Assembly: GCA_013697585.1 (NCBI GenBank)
Contig: JACCWP010000004.1
Span: 1-48,051, forward strand
Origin: Nocardioidaceae bacterium
Lineage (GTDB): Bacteria > Actinomycetota > Actinomycetes > Propionibacteriales > Nocardioidaceae
Length of the DNA stretch: 48,051 bases
Reading direction: 5' to 3'
Part shown: positions 34,724 to 44,098 of the stretch, piece by piece
How the letters are laid out: the number at the start of each line of letters is the position of its first letter
How positions within the stretch are numbered: the stretch's first letter is position 1
Position numbers and translations under genes: made by a program
Notes under the pieces: generated by a model
What the model was told of the DNA's origin: nothing
What the model saw: the letters and a program-made list of their open reading frames with translations, nothing else
Database searches by the model: none

Positions 34724-35623
34724 ATGGCCAGCCCGCACACCGACGACCTGCGCCTCGCGCACGTGCTGGCCGACGACGCCGACTCGCTCACGATGGAGCG
34801 CTTCCGTGCCGTTGACCTGCATGTGTCGGCGAAGCCGGACACCACGTTGGTCACCGACGCCGACAAGACCTGCGAGCAGCTGCTGCGGGGGACCCTCGGC
34901 CGGGCACGTCCGCGCGACGCGGTGCTCGGCGAGGAGGACGGTGCGTCCGGCTGGGGGCGCAGGCAGTGGGTCATCGATCCCATCGATGGCACCGCCAGCT
35001 TTGTCCGCGGGGTGCCGGTCTGGGGCACGTTGATCGCGCTGATGGACGGCGACGAGGTGGTCGTCGGCTGCGTGTCCGCCCCCGCGCTGGGGCGCCGCTG
35101 GTGGGCGTCTCGTGGCGGCGGGGCCTGGCACGGCAAGTCGTTGATGGCGGCGAAACCGTGCCGTGTGTCCGATGTGGCCACCGTCGAGGATGCGTCGTTC
35201 TCGTACTCGAACCTGACCGGCTGGGAGCAGATTGGTCGCCTCGACGACGTGCTCGCCCTGTGCCGCAGGTGCTGGCGGTCCCGGGCCTATGGAGACTTCT
35301 GGTCGCACATGCTGGTCGCCGAGGGAGCGGTCGACATCGCCGCAGAACCGTCGCTTGCGCTGCACGACATGGCGGCGCTCGACGTGATCGTCACCGAGGC
35401 CGGCGGCCGGTTCGGCTCGCTGGCCGGCCGGCCAGGCCCGCTCGGCGCCAACGCGCTGGCCACCAACGGCTCGTTGCACGACGCCGCGATGGCGTTCCTC
35501 GGCCACTTCCCCGACGACGACGGTGACGGTGGCGGTGGCCGTGACGGTGGCGGTGGCGGTGGTGGTGGTGGTGGCGGCAGCCTGCACGACCTGTCGAGGC
35601 GACGCCGGCAGCCTCCCGGCTGA
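34724..35623 (+). CDS. hisN: Inositol monophosphatase family / histidinol-phosphatase with a Gly-rich C-terminal tail
   Basis: LVTDADKTCEQLL...GEEDG...VIDPIDGTASFVRGVPVWGTLIAL; tail DDDGDGGGGRDGGGGGGGGGGGSLHDLSRRRRQPPG. Confidence 0.88.
   Translation: MASPHTDDLRLAHVLADDADSLTMERFRAVDLHVSAKPDTTLVTDADKTCEQLLRGTLGRARPRDAVLGEEDGASGWGRRQWVIDPIDGTASFVRGVPVWGTLIALMDGDEVVVGCVSAPALGRRWWASRGGGAWHGKSLMAAKPCRVSDVATVEDASFSYSNLTGWEQIGRLDDVLALCRRCWRSRAYGDFWSHMLVAEGAVDIAAEPSLALHDMAALDVIVTEAGGRFGSLAGRPGPLGANALATNGSLHDAAMAFLGHFPDDDGDGGGGRDGGGGGGGGGGGSLHDLSRRRRQPPG
35521..35580. repeat. GGT/GGC simple-sequence tract in the 3' end of the hisN-like gene
   Basis: GGTGACGGTGGCGGTGGCCGTGACGGTGGCGGTGGCGGTGGTGGTGGTGGTGGCGGC. 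Confidence 0.85.
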
Positions 35624-35637
35624 GTCCGGGTGGGGCC

Positions 35638-36363
35638 CTAGCGCCTGTCGAGCAGCTCTTGGGGCGTCGCCCGACGACCTGTCCAGCGGCGGAGCAGCCA
35701 CGGAGTCAAGGTGACGGCCGCGAGGTCGAACCACCCGTAGCCCCCGGCGGCACCGGACGGCGGGTTGCCGATCGCGACAGTCCCGGTGGGGTCGTACGGC
35801 TGCCACTGCCAGGTGCCGACGGCGGTGCCGAGCAGCTCGAGGTAGGTGACGACCACGGCGGCGCCGACGTACAACGGGCGCGACGGGCCGAGCGCCAGGA
35901 ACCCCGCCAGGCAGCCGAACCAGAAGAGCCCGAGCACGTCGAGCCGATCGGCCAGCGTGACACCCCAGGCGGCGTAGGCACCACCGAGCGCGAGCACGGT
36001 GACAGCGCACCCGGTCAGGTGCCGTTGCACGTACGCGGACCGGCCGAGCCACAGGGCGGCGAGATAGACCAGCCCGTGCCCCGGCGGGACGTATGCCGGG
36101 ACGTTGTCGAAGCGGTAGGTGTAGACCTCGAGCAGCGGCGAGCAGGTGTACTCGACGGCGGTGGCGAACACGACCACGACCGCCGTCTGAACCCGTACCG
36201 GCACCGACTCGCGGTGCAGGGCGACGCCCAGCAGCGCCCAGGTCGCCAACCCCAGCACGCCCTGCGCGGCACGGGTGCCACCGGCATCGAGCGCGAGCAC
36301 CAGGCTGATCCAGCCCAGGACCGCGAGCGCGAGGGCGGTCGGCGGCAGCGGGCGAGCGGGCAC
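35638..36363 (-). CDS. Multi-pass membrane protein of unknown function
   Basis: Several TM helices; EYTCSPLLEVYTYRFDNVPAYVPPGHGLVYLAALWLGRS. Confidence 0.75.
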   Translation of the reverse strand: MPARPLPPTALALAVLGWISLVLALDAGGTRAAQGVLGLATWALLGVALHRESVPVRVQTAVVVVFATAVEYTCSPLLEVYTYRFDNVPAYVPPGHGLVYLAALWLGRSAYVQRHLTGCAVTVLALGGAYAAWGVTLADRLDVLGLFWFGCLAGFLALGPSRPLYVGAAVVVTYLELLGTAVGTWQWQPYDPTGTVAIGNPPSGAAGGYGWFDLAAVTLTPWLLRRWTGRRATPQELLDRR

Positions 36364-36470
36364 GGCACCATTCTCGCAACCACTCGGGCTCCCACCAGCA
36401 GCGCGTGCACTGGTGGCCGTCAGGGGCTCGGCGCAATACTCTGCGACCGGAACGCTGGCAGGAGGACCTC

Positions 36471-36905
36471 GTGAAGATCAAAGACGTGCTCGAGTCCAAG
36501 GGGGGCGCTGCGGTCGTGACCATCGGTCCGGCGGCGACGCTGGCTGAGCTCATCGACGCCCTGGCCGAGCACAACGTCGGCGCCCTGGTGGTCAGCGACG
36601 ACGGTGAGACCGTCTCGGGCATCGTGTCCGAGCGCGACGTGGTCCGTCGCCTGGCGACCGGCCCGGAGGCCCTCGCGCTCACCGTCGCCGACGTGATGAC
36701 CGCGCAGGTGCACGTGTGCGAGCCCGCCGACAGCGTCGACGACCTGATGCGCCTGATGACGCTGCGCCGGGTGCGGCACGTCCCGGTCGTCGTCGACGGC
36801 CGCCTGACCGGCCTGGTAAGCATCGGCGACGCCGTCAAGGCACGGATCGGCGAGCTGGAGTTCGAGCGTGACCAGCTCAACCAGTACGTCGCCGGTGGCG
36901 GCTGA
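36471..36905 (+). CDS. CBS-domain pair protein
   Basis: GTG start; ALVVSDDGETVSGIVSERDVVRRLA...VADVMTAQVHVCEPADSVDDLMRLMTLRRVRHVPVVVDGRLTGLVSIGDAVKARI. Confidence 0.92.
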   Translation: MKIKDVLESKGGAAVVTIGPAATLAELIDALAEHNVGALVVSDDGETVSGIVSERDVVRRLATGPEALALTVADVMTAQVHVCEPADSVDDLMRLMTLRRVRHVPVVVDGRLTGLVSIGDAVKARIGELEFERDQLNQYVAGGG

Positions 36906-37383
36906 TCGCCCGAGCGTCATCGACCATCGCCTCGGGCCGGCTCCACGGGCCGGCGACGTCGACACCCACCGAGACCGGGACGCGCATCGACTCGTCCCCC
37001 ACCTCGAGCGGCACCGCGAGCGCCGTCTGCAGCCGCGCGGCCACCAGCTCGGCCTCCCTTGCGTGGTGCAGGTCCGTGCAGACCACCGCGAACTCGTCGT
37101 CGGCCAGGCGTCCGACCGGGTCGGAGGCTCGTACGGAGCGACGGAGCCGGCCGACGAGACCGGCGCGTACCCGGTCACGGTCCCGACACCCTGCCCACCC
37201 GTCGACCGCACCGAGCGCAGTGCAGTCCACGTGCAGCAGGGCAACCTGGTGGCCGGAGTGCTGCCGCGCCAGCAACGCATCGGCGAGCTGCTCGGTCAGC
37301 GTCGCCTCGGTGGCCAGCCCAGTCGCCGGATCGTGCTGCCCCCTCGGGAACGACTCCGCTCCGTCCATAGGTCTCACCGTCAC
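36877..37383 (-). CDS. GGDEF-domain-like protein with a degenerate signature (ADDEF)
   Basis: DPATGLATEATLTEQLADALL...VALLHVDCTAL...RASDPVGRLADDEFAVVCTDL...VPVSVGVDVA. Overlaps the 3' end of the convergent CBS gene. Confidence 0.82.
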   Translation of the reverse strand: MTVRPMDGAESFPRGQHDPATGLATEATLTEQLADALLARQHSGHQVALLHVDCTALGAVDGWAGCRDRDRVRAGLVGRLRRSVRASDPVGRLADDEFAVVCTDLHHAREAELVAARLQTALAVPLEVGDESMRVPVSVGVDVAGPWSRPEAMVDDARAISRHRRRTG

Positions 37384-37520
37384 CGATGCAGACTGTCCGG
37401 TTCAAGGCGGCACAGTGGAATCCGACCGATCGGACGAGAGGCCCGCACGCTAGGTAAATCCGATGTCACGAACCGTCACAGAAGTAGGGTGATCGACCGC
37501 CGAGCCGAGGGAGGCGACCG

Positions 37521-38726
37521 ATGACGGCCGGACCGCTGAGTGACCTGCTGGTCGTGGATCTGTCCCGCGCGTTGGCAGGTCCGCACGCGACCCAGATGCT
37601 CGGTGATCTCGGCGCGCGGGTCATCAAGGTCGAGGTTCCTGGCGACGGCGACGACTCGCGCGGGTGGGGCCCGCCGTTCGTGTGGCCAGCCGGCGTCGAC
37701 GAGACGGCCGGCATCGCTGCGGGTCGCGAGTCGACGTACTTCTTGTCCACCAACCGCAACAAGGAGTCGGTCGTCCTCGATCTCAAGTCGGCGGCCGACC
37801 GCGACGTCTTGCTGGCCCTGGTCAACCATGCCGACGTGCTCGTCGAGAACTTCCGCACCGGCGTCCTCGACCGACTGGGACTGGGCACGAAGAGCCTGCA
37901 GGACGCCAACCCAGGCCTGGTCGTGCTGTCTATCACCGGGTTCGGGCACGACGGACCCGAGTCCGCCCGCTCGGGCTACGACCAGATCGCGCAGGGCGAG
38001 GCGGGGCTGATGTCCATCACGGGCGCAGGGCCGGACGATCCGCAGAAGGTCGGCACCCCGATCGGCGACATGCTCGCCGGGATGTTCGGTGCGTACGGCG
38101 TGCTCGCTGCCCTGCACGAGCGCCGGCGCACCGGTGTGGGCAGCGTCGTGCGTACGTCGCTCCTGGCGGCGCTGATCGGCGTGCACGCCTACCACGGCAC
38201 CCGGTGGACGGTGGCCGGGCAGGTGCCGCACGCCCAGGGCAACCATCACCCCTCGATCGCGCCGTACGGAGCGTTTCGCTGCGCTGACGGGATGGTGCAG
38301 ATCTCGCTTGGGAGCGAGGCCCTGTGGCGGCGGTTCTGCACCGGCTTCGACCTCGACGCGGAGGAAGCGGGCTTCGCCTCGAACTCCGACCGGGTCGCTC
38401 GCCGACACGAGCTGGTGCAGCGGGTGGAGGCGGCCTTTGCCGACTGGAAGACCGACCCCCTGCTGGCTCGGTTGGACGAGGTCGGCGTGCCGGCCGGCAG
38501 GATCCGCACCATGGACGAGGTCTATGCCTGGGAGCAGGTGCACGCGCAGGGCCTGCTGGTCGACGTCGACCACGCGACGCTGGGACAGCTGCGGCTGCCC
38601 GGTCCGCCGCTGCGGTTCTTTGCACCTGACGGCACCGAGGTGACCCGCACCGACCACAGTCCCCCACCGGTTCTCGACGCCGACGGCGCCGACCTGCGCC
38701 GGTGGGTCGCCGACGGTTGCCCCTGA
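37521..38726 (+). CDS. CaiB/BaiF (class III) CoA-transferase family protein
   Basis: LLVVDLSRALAGPHATQMLGDLGARVIKVEVPGDGDDSRGWGPPFV...LSTNRNKESVVLDLKS...DVLVENFRTGVLDRLGLG. Confidence 0.95.
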   Translation: MTAGPLSDLLVVDLSRALAGPHATQMLGDLGARVIKVEVPGDGDDSRGWGPPFVWPAGVDETAGIAAGRESTYFLSTNRNKESVVLDLKSAADRDVLLALVNHADVLVENFRTGVLDRLGLGTKSLQDANPGLVVLSITGFGHDGPESARSGYDQIAQGEAGLMSITGAGPDDPQKVGTPIGDMLAGMFGAYGVLAALHERRRTGVGSVVRTSLLAALIGVHAYHGTRWTVAGQVPHAQGNHHPSIAPYGAFRCADGMVQISLGSEALWRRFCTGFDLDAEEAGFASNSDRVARRHELVQRVEAAFADWKTDPLLARLDEVGVPAGRIRTMDEVYAWEQVHAQGLLVDVDHATLGQLRLPGPPLRFFAPDGTEVTRTDHSPPPVLDADGADLRRWVADGCP

Positions 38727-38730
38727 CCCC

Positions 38731-39306
38731 TCAGCCCCCCCTCCCCCCGGGGGTAGCGGGAGTGACGGGGCGCTCCCAGATGAGCTCCAGCCCAGCGTCG
38801 TCGTCCTGCTGCTGGCCGACCTGGCGAAACCCGGCGCGGGTCACCAGCGCCACCGACGGGGCGTTGTCCGGGCGGATGCTCGCCCGCAGCAGCCGCGCGC
38901 CGTGGCGCACCGCCCACTCCCACATCCCCTCGGCCGCTTCGGTCGCGTAGCCGCGCCCACGACGGTGCGCCGCCACCTGGTAGCCGATCTCCACCATGCC
39001 GCGCTCGTCGGGCGGGGCGTGGAAGTTCGCGTAGCCGATCGCGAGCCTGCCCACCGCGGTGTCGGCGCGGAGCACCAGCATCCGCAGCAGCCACGGCTCC
39101 TGGCCGGGGTCGTGTGCCAGCTGCTGCACCCGCATCGCCACCACCCCGCGATTGGCCGACAACACGTCGTCGGGGTCGTTGAAGCCGAGGTCGTGAACCG
39201 GCCGCCCGTCGGCGTACGCCTCCAGCCACTCTCGACGCAGCAGCACCAGGTCGAGCCGTGGGGTGCGGATCGGATCGAAGAGATCGCGGGTGGCACGGTC
39301 GGGCAC
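38731..39306 (-). CDS. GNAT family N-acetyltransferase (RimJ/RimL type)
   Basis: IRTPRLDLVLLRREWLEA...MVEIGYQVAAHRRGRGYATEAAEGMWEWAVRHGARLLRASIRPDNAPSVALVTRAGFRQVG. Confidence 0.9.
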   Translation of the reverse strand: MPDRATRDLFDPIRTPRLDLVLLRREWLEAYADGRPVHDLGFNDPDDVLSANRGVVAMRVQQLAHDPGQEPWLLRMLVLRADTAVGRLAIGYANFHAPPDERGMVEIGYQVAAHRRGRGYATEAAEGMWEWAVRHGARLLRASIRPDNAPSVALVTRAGFRQVGQQQDDDAGLELIWERPVTPATPGGRGG

Positions 39307-39433
39307 GGCACCATGCGTACCAGCGCCCCGTCGGTTGCGCGCGACGCCGCGCAACGCGGTGGCCGGACAGGGTGCGTAGCGTGACCCGCGCACCGCAGCG
39401 TCCGCACAACACCATCTCTCGAGAGGCTCGCCC

Positions 39434-40618
39434 GTGCTCACCGCTCCACCGACCGATGACCGAGCCTGGCTGTCGCCCGACGACTGCCGCATCGACGACT
39501 TGGCGACGGTGATCGACCAGACCACCGACCCGGCCGACTACCCCTACGCCGCCGACATCGTCGAGGGCATCCCGAGCTATGACTGCACGGTCTTGCGGCC
39601 GACCCTGGCAACCCAGGGCGGTCGTCAGTCGGTCCAGACCGAGCTCGTACGCGCGCTGAGCGACGGTCCCGGACTGGTCGTGTTCAAACGGGCGTACGAG
39701 GACCGTGCGTTGGTCGAGCGGACCACGGTCGCCTTCGAGGAGATGATCGCCGACCAGCGCGCGAGCGGGACGACCACCGGCGACCACTTCGCCACGCCAG
39801 GCGCCAACGACCGGGTCTGGAACGCGCTGCAGAAGCTGGCGGTCCGCGACCCCGACGTGTTCGCCGCCTACTACGCCAACGACGTGCTGGCGCTGGTGTC
39901 GACGGCGTGGCTCGGCCCGGCGTACCAGGTCACCTCGCAGGTCAACGTCGTCAACCCCGGTGGGGAGGCGCAGAGTCCGCACCGGGACTACCACCTGGGG
40001 TTCATGAGCGACGAGCACGCCGCGCGCTACCCGACCCACGTGCACCGGCTGTCACCCGCACTGACCCTGCAAGGCGCGGTCGCCCACTGCGACATGCCGA
40101 TCGAGACCGGGCCAACGATGTACCTGCCGCACTCGCACAAGTACTTGCCCGGCTACCTCGCCTGGCGCCGGCCGGAGTTCCTAACCTACTTCGCCGAGCA
40201 CCTGGTGCAGCTGCCGCTCGAAACCGGCGACGCTGCCTTCTTCAACCCTGCGCTGGTTCACGGCGCAGGCCACAACCGCACGCCCGACGTCCGCCGGATG
40301 GCCAACCTGGTCCAGGTGTCGTCGGCGTTCGGCCGTGCGATGGAGGCAGTCGATCGGCGCGCCATGGCGGTCGCGCTCTTCCCGACGCTGGTGCGGCTGC
40401 GCGCGCAGGGGGTGTCCGACGAACCGTTGCGGCGCGCGGTCGAGACCGCCGCCGAGGGGTACGCCTTCCCGACGAATCTCGACCTCGACCAGCCGGTCGA
40501 GGGCACGGCAACCGAGACACAGGCCGCCCTGTTGTGGCGGGCGGTGGTCGAGGGCTGGGACGAGACCGCCTTGGGAGCCGAGCTGGACGCGTACGAGAGC
40601 AGGCGGTTCACCGGTTGA
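39434..40618 (+). CDS. Phytanoyl-CoA dioxygenase (PhyH) family protein
   Basis: PHRDYHLGFM (HxD), MPIETGPTMYLPHSHKYLPGY, GDAAFFNPALVHGAGHNRTPDVRRMANLVQ. Confidence 0.88.
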   Translation: MLTAPPTDDRAWLSPDDCRIDDLATVIDQTTDPADYPYAADIVEGIPSYDCTVLRPTLATQGGRQSVQTELVRALSDGPGLVVFKRAYEDRALVERTTVAFEEMIADQRASGTTTGDHFATPGANDRVWNALQKLAVRDPDVFAAYYANDVLALVSTAWLGPAYQVTSQVNVVNPGGEAQSPHRDYHLGFMSDEHAARYPTHVHRLSPALTLQGAVAHCDMPIETGPTMYLPHSHKYLPGYLAWRRPEFLTYFAEHLVQLPLETGDAAFFNPALVHGAGHNRTPDVRRMANLVQVSSAFGRAMEAVDRRAMAVALFPTLVRLRAQGVSDEPLRRAVETAAEGYAFPTNLDLDQPVEGTATETQAALLWRAVVEGWDETALGAELDAYESRRFTG

Positions 40619-40630
40619 CCGCGGCGCGCG

Positions 40631-41410
40631 TCAGTCGTGGGCGCCGAACACGATCTGGTCCCAGTCGATGACCGAGCCGGTCACCACCCCGCTGCGGTCG
40701 GACAGCAAGAACACCACGAAGTCGGCGATCTCGTCGACCTGTCCCAGCTTGCCCATCGGCAGGGACCGGGAGGCCGCATGCTGCCAGCCTTCGTCGGCCC
40801 CGTGCGCCTCGCGCTGGATCGTGTCCTCACCCTCGGTCTCGGTCCAGCCGATGTCGACGCCGTTCACCCGGATCCGGTCCCAGCGGTGCGTGTGGGCGAC
40901 GTTGCGGGTCAGCCCGGCGAGACCGGCCTTGGCGGCGACGTAGGGCGCGAGAAACGGTTGCCCGCCCAGCTCGGATGACGAGATGACATTGACGATCGTG
41001 CCCGGCGCGCCGCGCCGAACGAGGTCGGCGACCACCGCCTGCATGGCAAAGAACGGCCCGCGCAGGTTGACGGCCACGTGCTGGTCGAACAGCTCGGGCG
41101 TCGTGTCGAGCAGGGTTCCGCGGGAGGTCAGCCCGGCAGCATTGACCAGACAGTCCACCCGGCCGTACTCGTCGACCGCCGCCGCGACCGCGCCCCGCAC
41201 CTGCCCGACGTCGGCCACGTCTGCCTGCACGTACATCGCCGCCGCGCCACCTGCGCGTAGCTCGTCGACCAGTGACGCACCCGGTTGCCGACGACGTGCG
41301 GTCACGACGACGGTCGCGCCTTCGCGCATCGCCGCCCGTGCCACGCCGGCGCCCACACCGAGCGTGCCGCCACTGACGAGCACCACCTTGTCCTGCAGCA
41401 ATGTCGTCAC
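40631..41410 (-). CDS. Short-chain dehydrogenase/reductase
   Basis: VVLVSGGTLGVGAGVARAAMREGATVVVTARR...VDCLVNAAGLTSRG...SSSELGGQPFLAPYVAAKAGLAGLTRNVA. Confidence 0.94.
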   Translation of the reverse strand: MTTLLQDKVVLVSGGTLGVGAGVARAAMREGATVVVTARRRQPGASLVDELRAGGAAAMYVQADVADVGQVRGAVAAAVDEYGRVDCLVNAAGLTSRGTLLDTTPELFDQHVAVNLRGPFFAMQAVVADLVRRGAPGTIVNVISSSELGGQPFLAPYVAAKAGLAGLTRNVAHTHRWDRIRVNGVDIGWTETEGEDTIQREAHGADEGWQHAASRSLPMGKLGQVDEIADFVVFLLSDRSGVVTGSVIDWDQIVFGAHD

Positions 41411-41437
41411 GCAGGGACGCTACGCTGGCCGCCCGGC

Positions 41438-42829
41438 TCAGGCGGCACCGGCCAGCGTGAGCGCGACCCCGGCGAGAGCGCACACGCCAAGGGTGCGCAA
41501 CACCGACCAGCCGCGGGCAAGGATCAGGACGAAGCCGAGCGCGGTGATCGCGAGTGCCGCCCACTGCACGCCACCGGTCGGCACCACCAAGGCGAGTGGC
41601 CCCGCGGTGATGCGCTCGGTGTCTGCGAACAGGGTGTAGACGGCAAATATCACAGCCAGGTTGGCGATCACGCCGACCACCGCAGCGGTGATCCCGGTCA
41701 GCGCTGCCGCGATGGTCCGGTTGTGCCGCAGCCGCTCGACGTATGGCGCCCCGAGCAGGATGAACAGGAAGCAGGGCACGAACGTCACCCAGGTCGTCAG
41801 CAGCGACCCAAGCAGTGCGGCCGCCCAGGGGTCCATGCCGCCCGGGTCGCGGTAGGCGCCGAGGAACGCGACGAACTGCACCACCATGATCAGCGGTCCG
41901 GGCGTCGTCTCGGCCAGCGCCAGGCCTCGCACCATCTCGCCGGGAGTGAGCCACCCGTACACCTGCACCGCTTGCTGAGCCACGAACGCGAGCACTGCGT
42001 ACGCACCACCGAACGTGACCAGTGCGGTTCCCGAGAAGAACAACCCCTGGTCGACGAACACGCTGTCGCGACCGAGCAGGACCGCTACCACGCCGATCGG
42101 CGCGAGCCAGAGCACCAGGCCGATGGCCAGCGTGAGGGCGCCGTGGCGCAGCGACGGCTTCTCGGTGTGCAGAGCGTCGTCGCTGACCAGTGGCTCCGGA
42201 CCGGCGTCAGCCTTGACCTGCTTGGGTTCGGTCAGCGCCGGCCGGTAGCGGCCGAACAGCCAGCCGATGACGCCGGCACCGAGCACCACGACCGGGAAGG
42301 GGACCGCGAAGACGCTCAGCAAGACGAAGGAGGTGACCGCGAGTCCCACGAGCGCGGGGTGCTGGAGGCCCCGCCTGCCGACCCGGATCAGGGCCTGCAC
42401 GACAATCGCGATGACCGCGGGCGCAAGCCCGAGGAACACCGCCTCGACCGCATCGGTCTCGCCGTACGCGACATAGACGCCCGACAGCACCAGCAGCGCG
42501 ACCACTCCCGGGAGCACGAACAACGTGCCGGCGACGAGTGCCCCGCGCAGGCCGCCCAGCAGCCAGCCCACGTACGTCGCCAGCTGTTGGGCCTCCGGCC
42601 CCGGCAGCAGCGAGCAGTAGCTGAGCGCGAAAAGGAACCTGCGTTGACCGATCCAGCGCTTCTCGTCGACGAGCATCCGCTGCATGACCGCGATCTGGCC
42701 CGCGGGACCACCGAAGGTCTGCAGCGAGATCGCGAACCACGCGCGCGTGGCCTCACCGAAAGGCACCACGTCGCCACGACGTCCGGGCTCGGACGTCTGC
42801 TTGGACGACTGCTCCGGGGGCGGCGTCAC
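41438..42829 (-). CDS. chrA: Chromate efflux transporter (CHR family, two-domain)
   Basis: FGGPAGQIAVMQRMLVDEKRWIGQRRFLFALSYCSLLPGPEAQQLATYVGWLLGGLRGALVAG...VTFGGAYAVLAFVAQQAVQVYGWLTPGEMVRGLALAETTPGPLIMVVQFVAFLGAY. Confidence 0.95.
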   Translation of the reverse strand: MTPPPEQSSKQTSEPGRRGDVVPFGEATRAWFAISLQTFGGPAGQIAVMQRMLVDEKRWIGQRRFLFALSYCSLLPGPEAQQLATYVGWLLGGLRGALVAGTLFVLPGVVALLVLSGVYVAYGETDAVEAVFLGLAPAVIAIVVQALIRVGRRGLQHPALVGLAVTSFVLLSVFAVPFPVVVLGAGVIGWLFGRYRPALTEPKQVKADAGPEPLVSDDALHTEKPSLRHGALTLAIGLVLWLAPIGVVAVLLGRDSVFVDQGLFFSGTALVTFGGAYAVLAFVAQQAVQVYGWLTPGEMVRGLALAETTPGPLIMVVQFVAFLGAYRDPGGMDPWAAALLGSLLTTWVTFVPCFLFILLGAPYVERLRHNRTIAAALTGITAAVVGVIANLAVIFAVYTLFADTERITAGPLALVVPTGGVQWAALAITALGFVLILARGWSVLRTLGVCALAGVALTLAGAA

Positions 42830-43018
42830 CCGCGCAATGCTGTCGAAGCGTTCGCGCCAATGTCAATCGACGCGCTAGAGCTTGAGCAAGCCGGCCCACG
42901 GTGACGCCTTTGCCGCAGCCGATGTTCCCGGAAAGGTGTGCGTCGCGTACCCGTTGCGGCTACAGTGGAAAACTACTCACAGTATCCAGTCATGAACAAG
43001 GAGTAATCGAGGGTCGAC

Positions 43019-44053
43019 ATGCGCAGACGCAGAGGGTCCCGCAAAGATCGCGCAGGAATCGCCGATGACGTTCACCCCGACGTGGTGGTGCTGACGCTGA
43101 GCGCGGAGGCAGCCGACCTGTTGGCCGCGTCGATCGCCGCTGGCGATGCGGACGTCGCCAACCAACTCTGCGACATCACAAGTGCAATCGCCGCCTCGCA
43201 GGCTGCGAGCGCGTTGCGTGCTTCGGCGACGCAAAGCCGACGTCAGTTCCTGCACGGAACCTGGTTCGGCACGGCGCAGGTTGCATCTGTTGCCGCGCCC
43301 CAGCTGGCCACAGCGCACGCCACTGCACGGCCGGCGGTCTCCTCGGCCGAGGAGACCGCTCTGCACGCCCAGACCGCTGTCACCATGGCTCAGGCCGCTC
43401 TGCCCTCGGCGAAGGCTCCCAGCACCGGGACGGCTATCGGCGCGGCGACGGCTCCTGACCAAGGTCTGCTGCCCACGGCGCGACCGGACCACACCGGCAT
43501 GTCGCCGTCTGATGAGGCGGCGGCCGTTGTCGCCGAGGCAGAGGCGATCGCTGAGGCTGCAGTCAACACAGCAGCCGTCGACACCGCGCACGCGGCGGAG
43601 ACCGCTCGGTTCATCCGAGCCGTGGCAACGGCCGTAGCCGCTGAGGTTGCCGCAGAGACTGCTGCACAGACAGCCGACGCAATTGACGCCCAGGCCCAGC
43701 TGAACGCCTCCCGCGTTGCCGACGCCGCGACGCGGGCTGCTTCTAAGGTCAGTGCCTCGATCCTGCCTGGCGGCGAGATTCAGGCGGCACTCACCGCGCT
43801 CGAGGTCGCCACCACGGTGAACACCGCAGCCGTGGCCAAGGCTCACGAGACGTCGCGGGCGGCATCTTCAGTCGCGCAAGCCGTCCTCGCGGCAGCCGCT
43901 GCCGCCGCGTCGACCGCCTCAAACACCGAGCAGGCGATCGCACTGGAAGTAGTCGGGGCGGCGGTCCGAGCCAGGGACGTGGCCAGCCTTGCCGCACGAC
44001 AGCTGGTCGTCGACGCCACCGCGACGAAAAGCCTTGCTCTTCCAGCCCGCTAG
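43019..44053 (+). CDS. Ala/Thr-rich, repetitive, predicted helical protein of unknown function (344 aa)
   Basis: GGAGTAATCGAGG upstream of ATG. Long Ala-rich helical-looking sequence (AEAEAIAEAAVNTAAVDTAHAAETARFIRAVATAVAAEVAAETAAQTADAIDAQAQLNAS). No family recognised. Confidence 0.6.
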   Translation: MRRRRGSRKDRAGIADDVHPDVVVLTLSAEAADLLAASIAAGDADVANQLCDITSAIAASQAASALRASATQSRRQFLHGTWFGTAQVASVAAPQLATAHATARPAVSSAEETALHAQTAVTMAQAALPSAKAPSTGTAIGAATAPDQGLLPTARPDHTGMSPSDEAAAVVAEAEAIAEAAVNTAAVDTAHAAETARFIRAVATAVAAEVAAETAAQTADAIDAQAQLNASRVADAATRAASKVSASILPGGEIQAALTALEVATTVNTAAVAKAHETSRAASSVAQAVLAAAAAAASTASNTEQAIALEVVGAAVRARDVASLAARQLVVDATATKSLALPAR

Positions 44054-44098
44054 GTGGTGAGCGGCGTACCCCACCGTCCAGCCATGCGTTCGGCCCCC

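Noticed and set aside
34580-36880. 766-aa minus-strand ORF
   Set aside because: Runs antisense through hisN and the CBS gene and out of frame across the real minus genes; no domain logic.
38727-38760. C/G homopolymer cluster (CCCCCCTCCCCCCGGGGG) as a regulatory G-quadruplex
   Set aside because: Sits at and inside the 3' ends of two convergent genes; could be a terminator or simple GC bias, no specific support.
41285-42904. 539-aa plus-strand ORF
   Set aside because: Antisense to chrA; composition (Q/R/H/D-rich) is typical of the shadow frame of a high-GC membrane protein gene.
43019-44053. Annotating the Ala-rich ORF as a named family (phasin, apolipophorin-like, H1-like)
   Set aside because: Only composition supports these; no diagnostic motif is visible.
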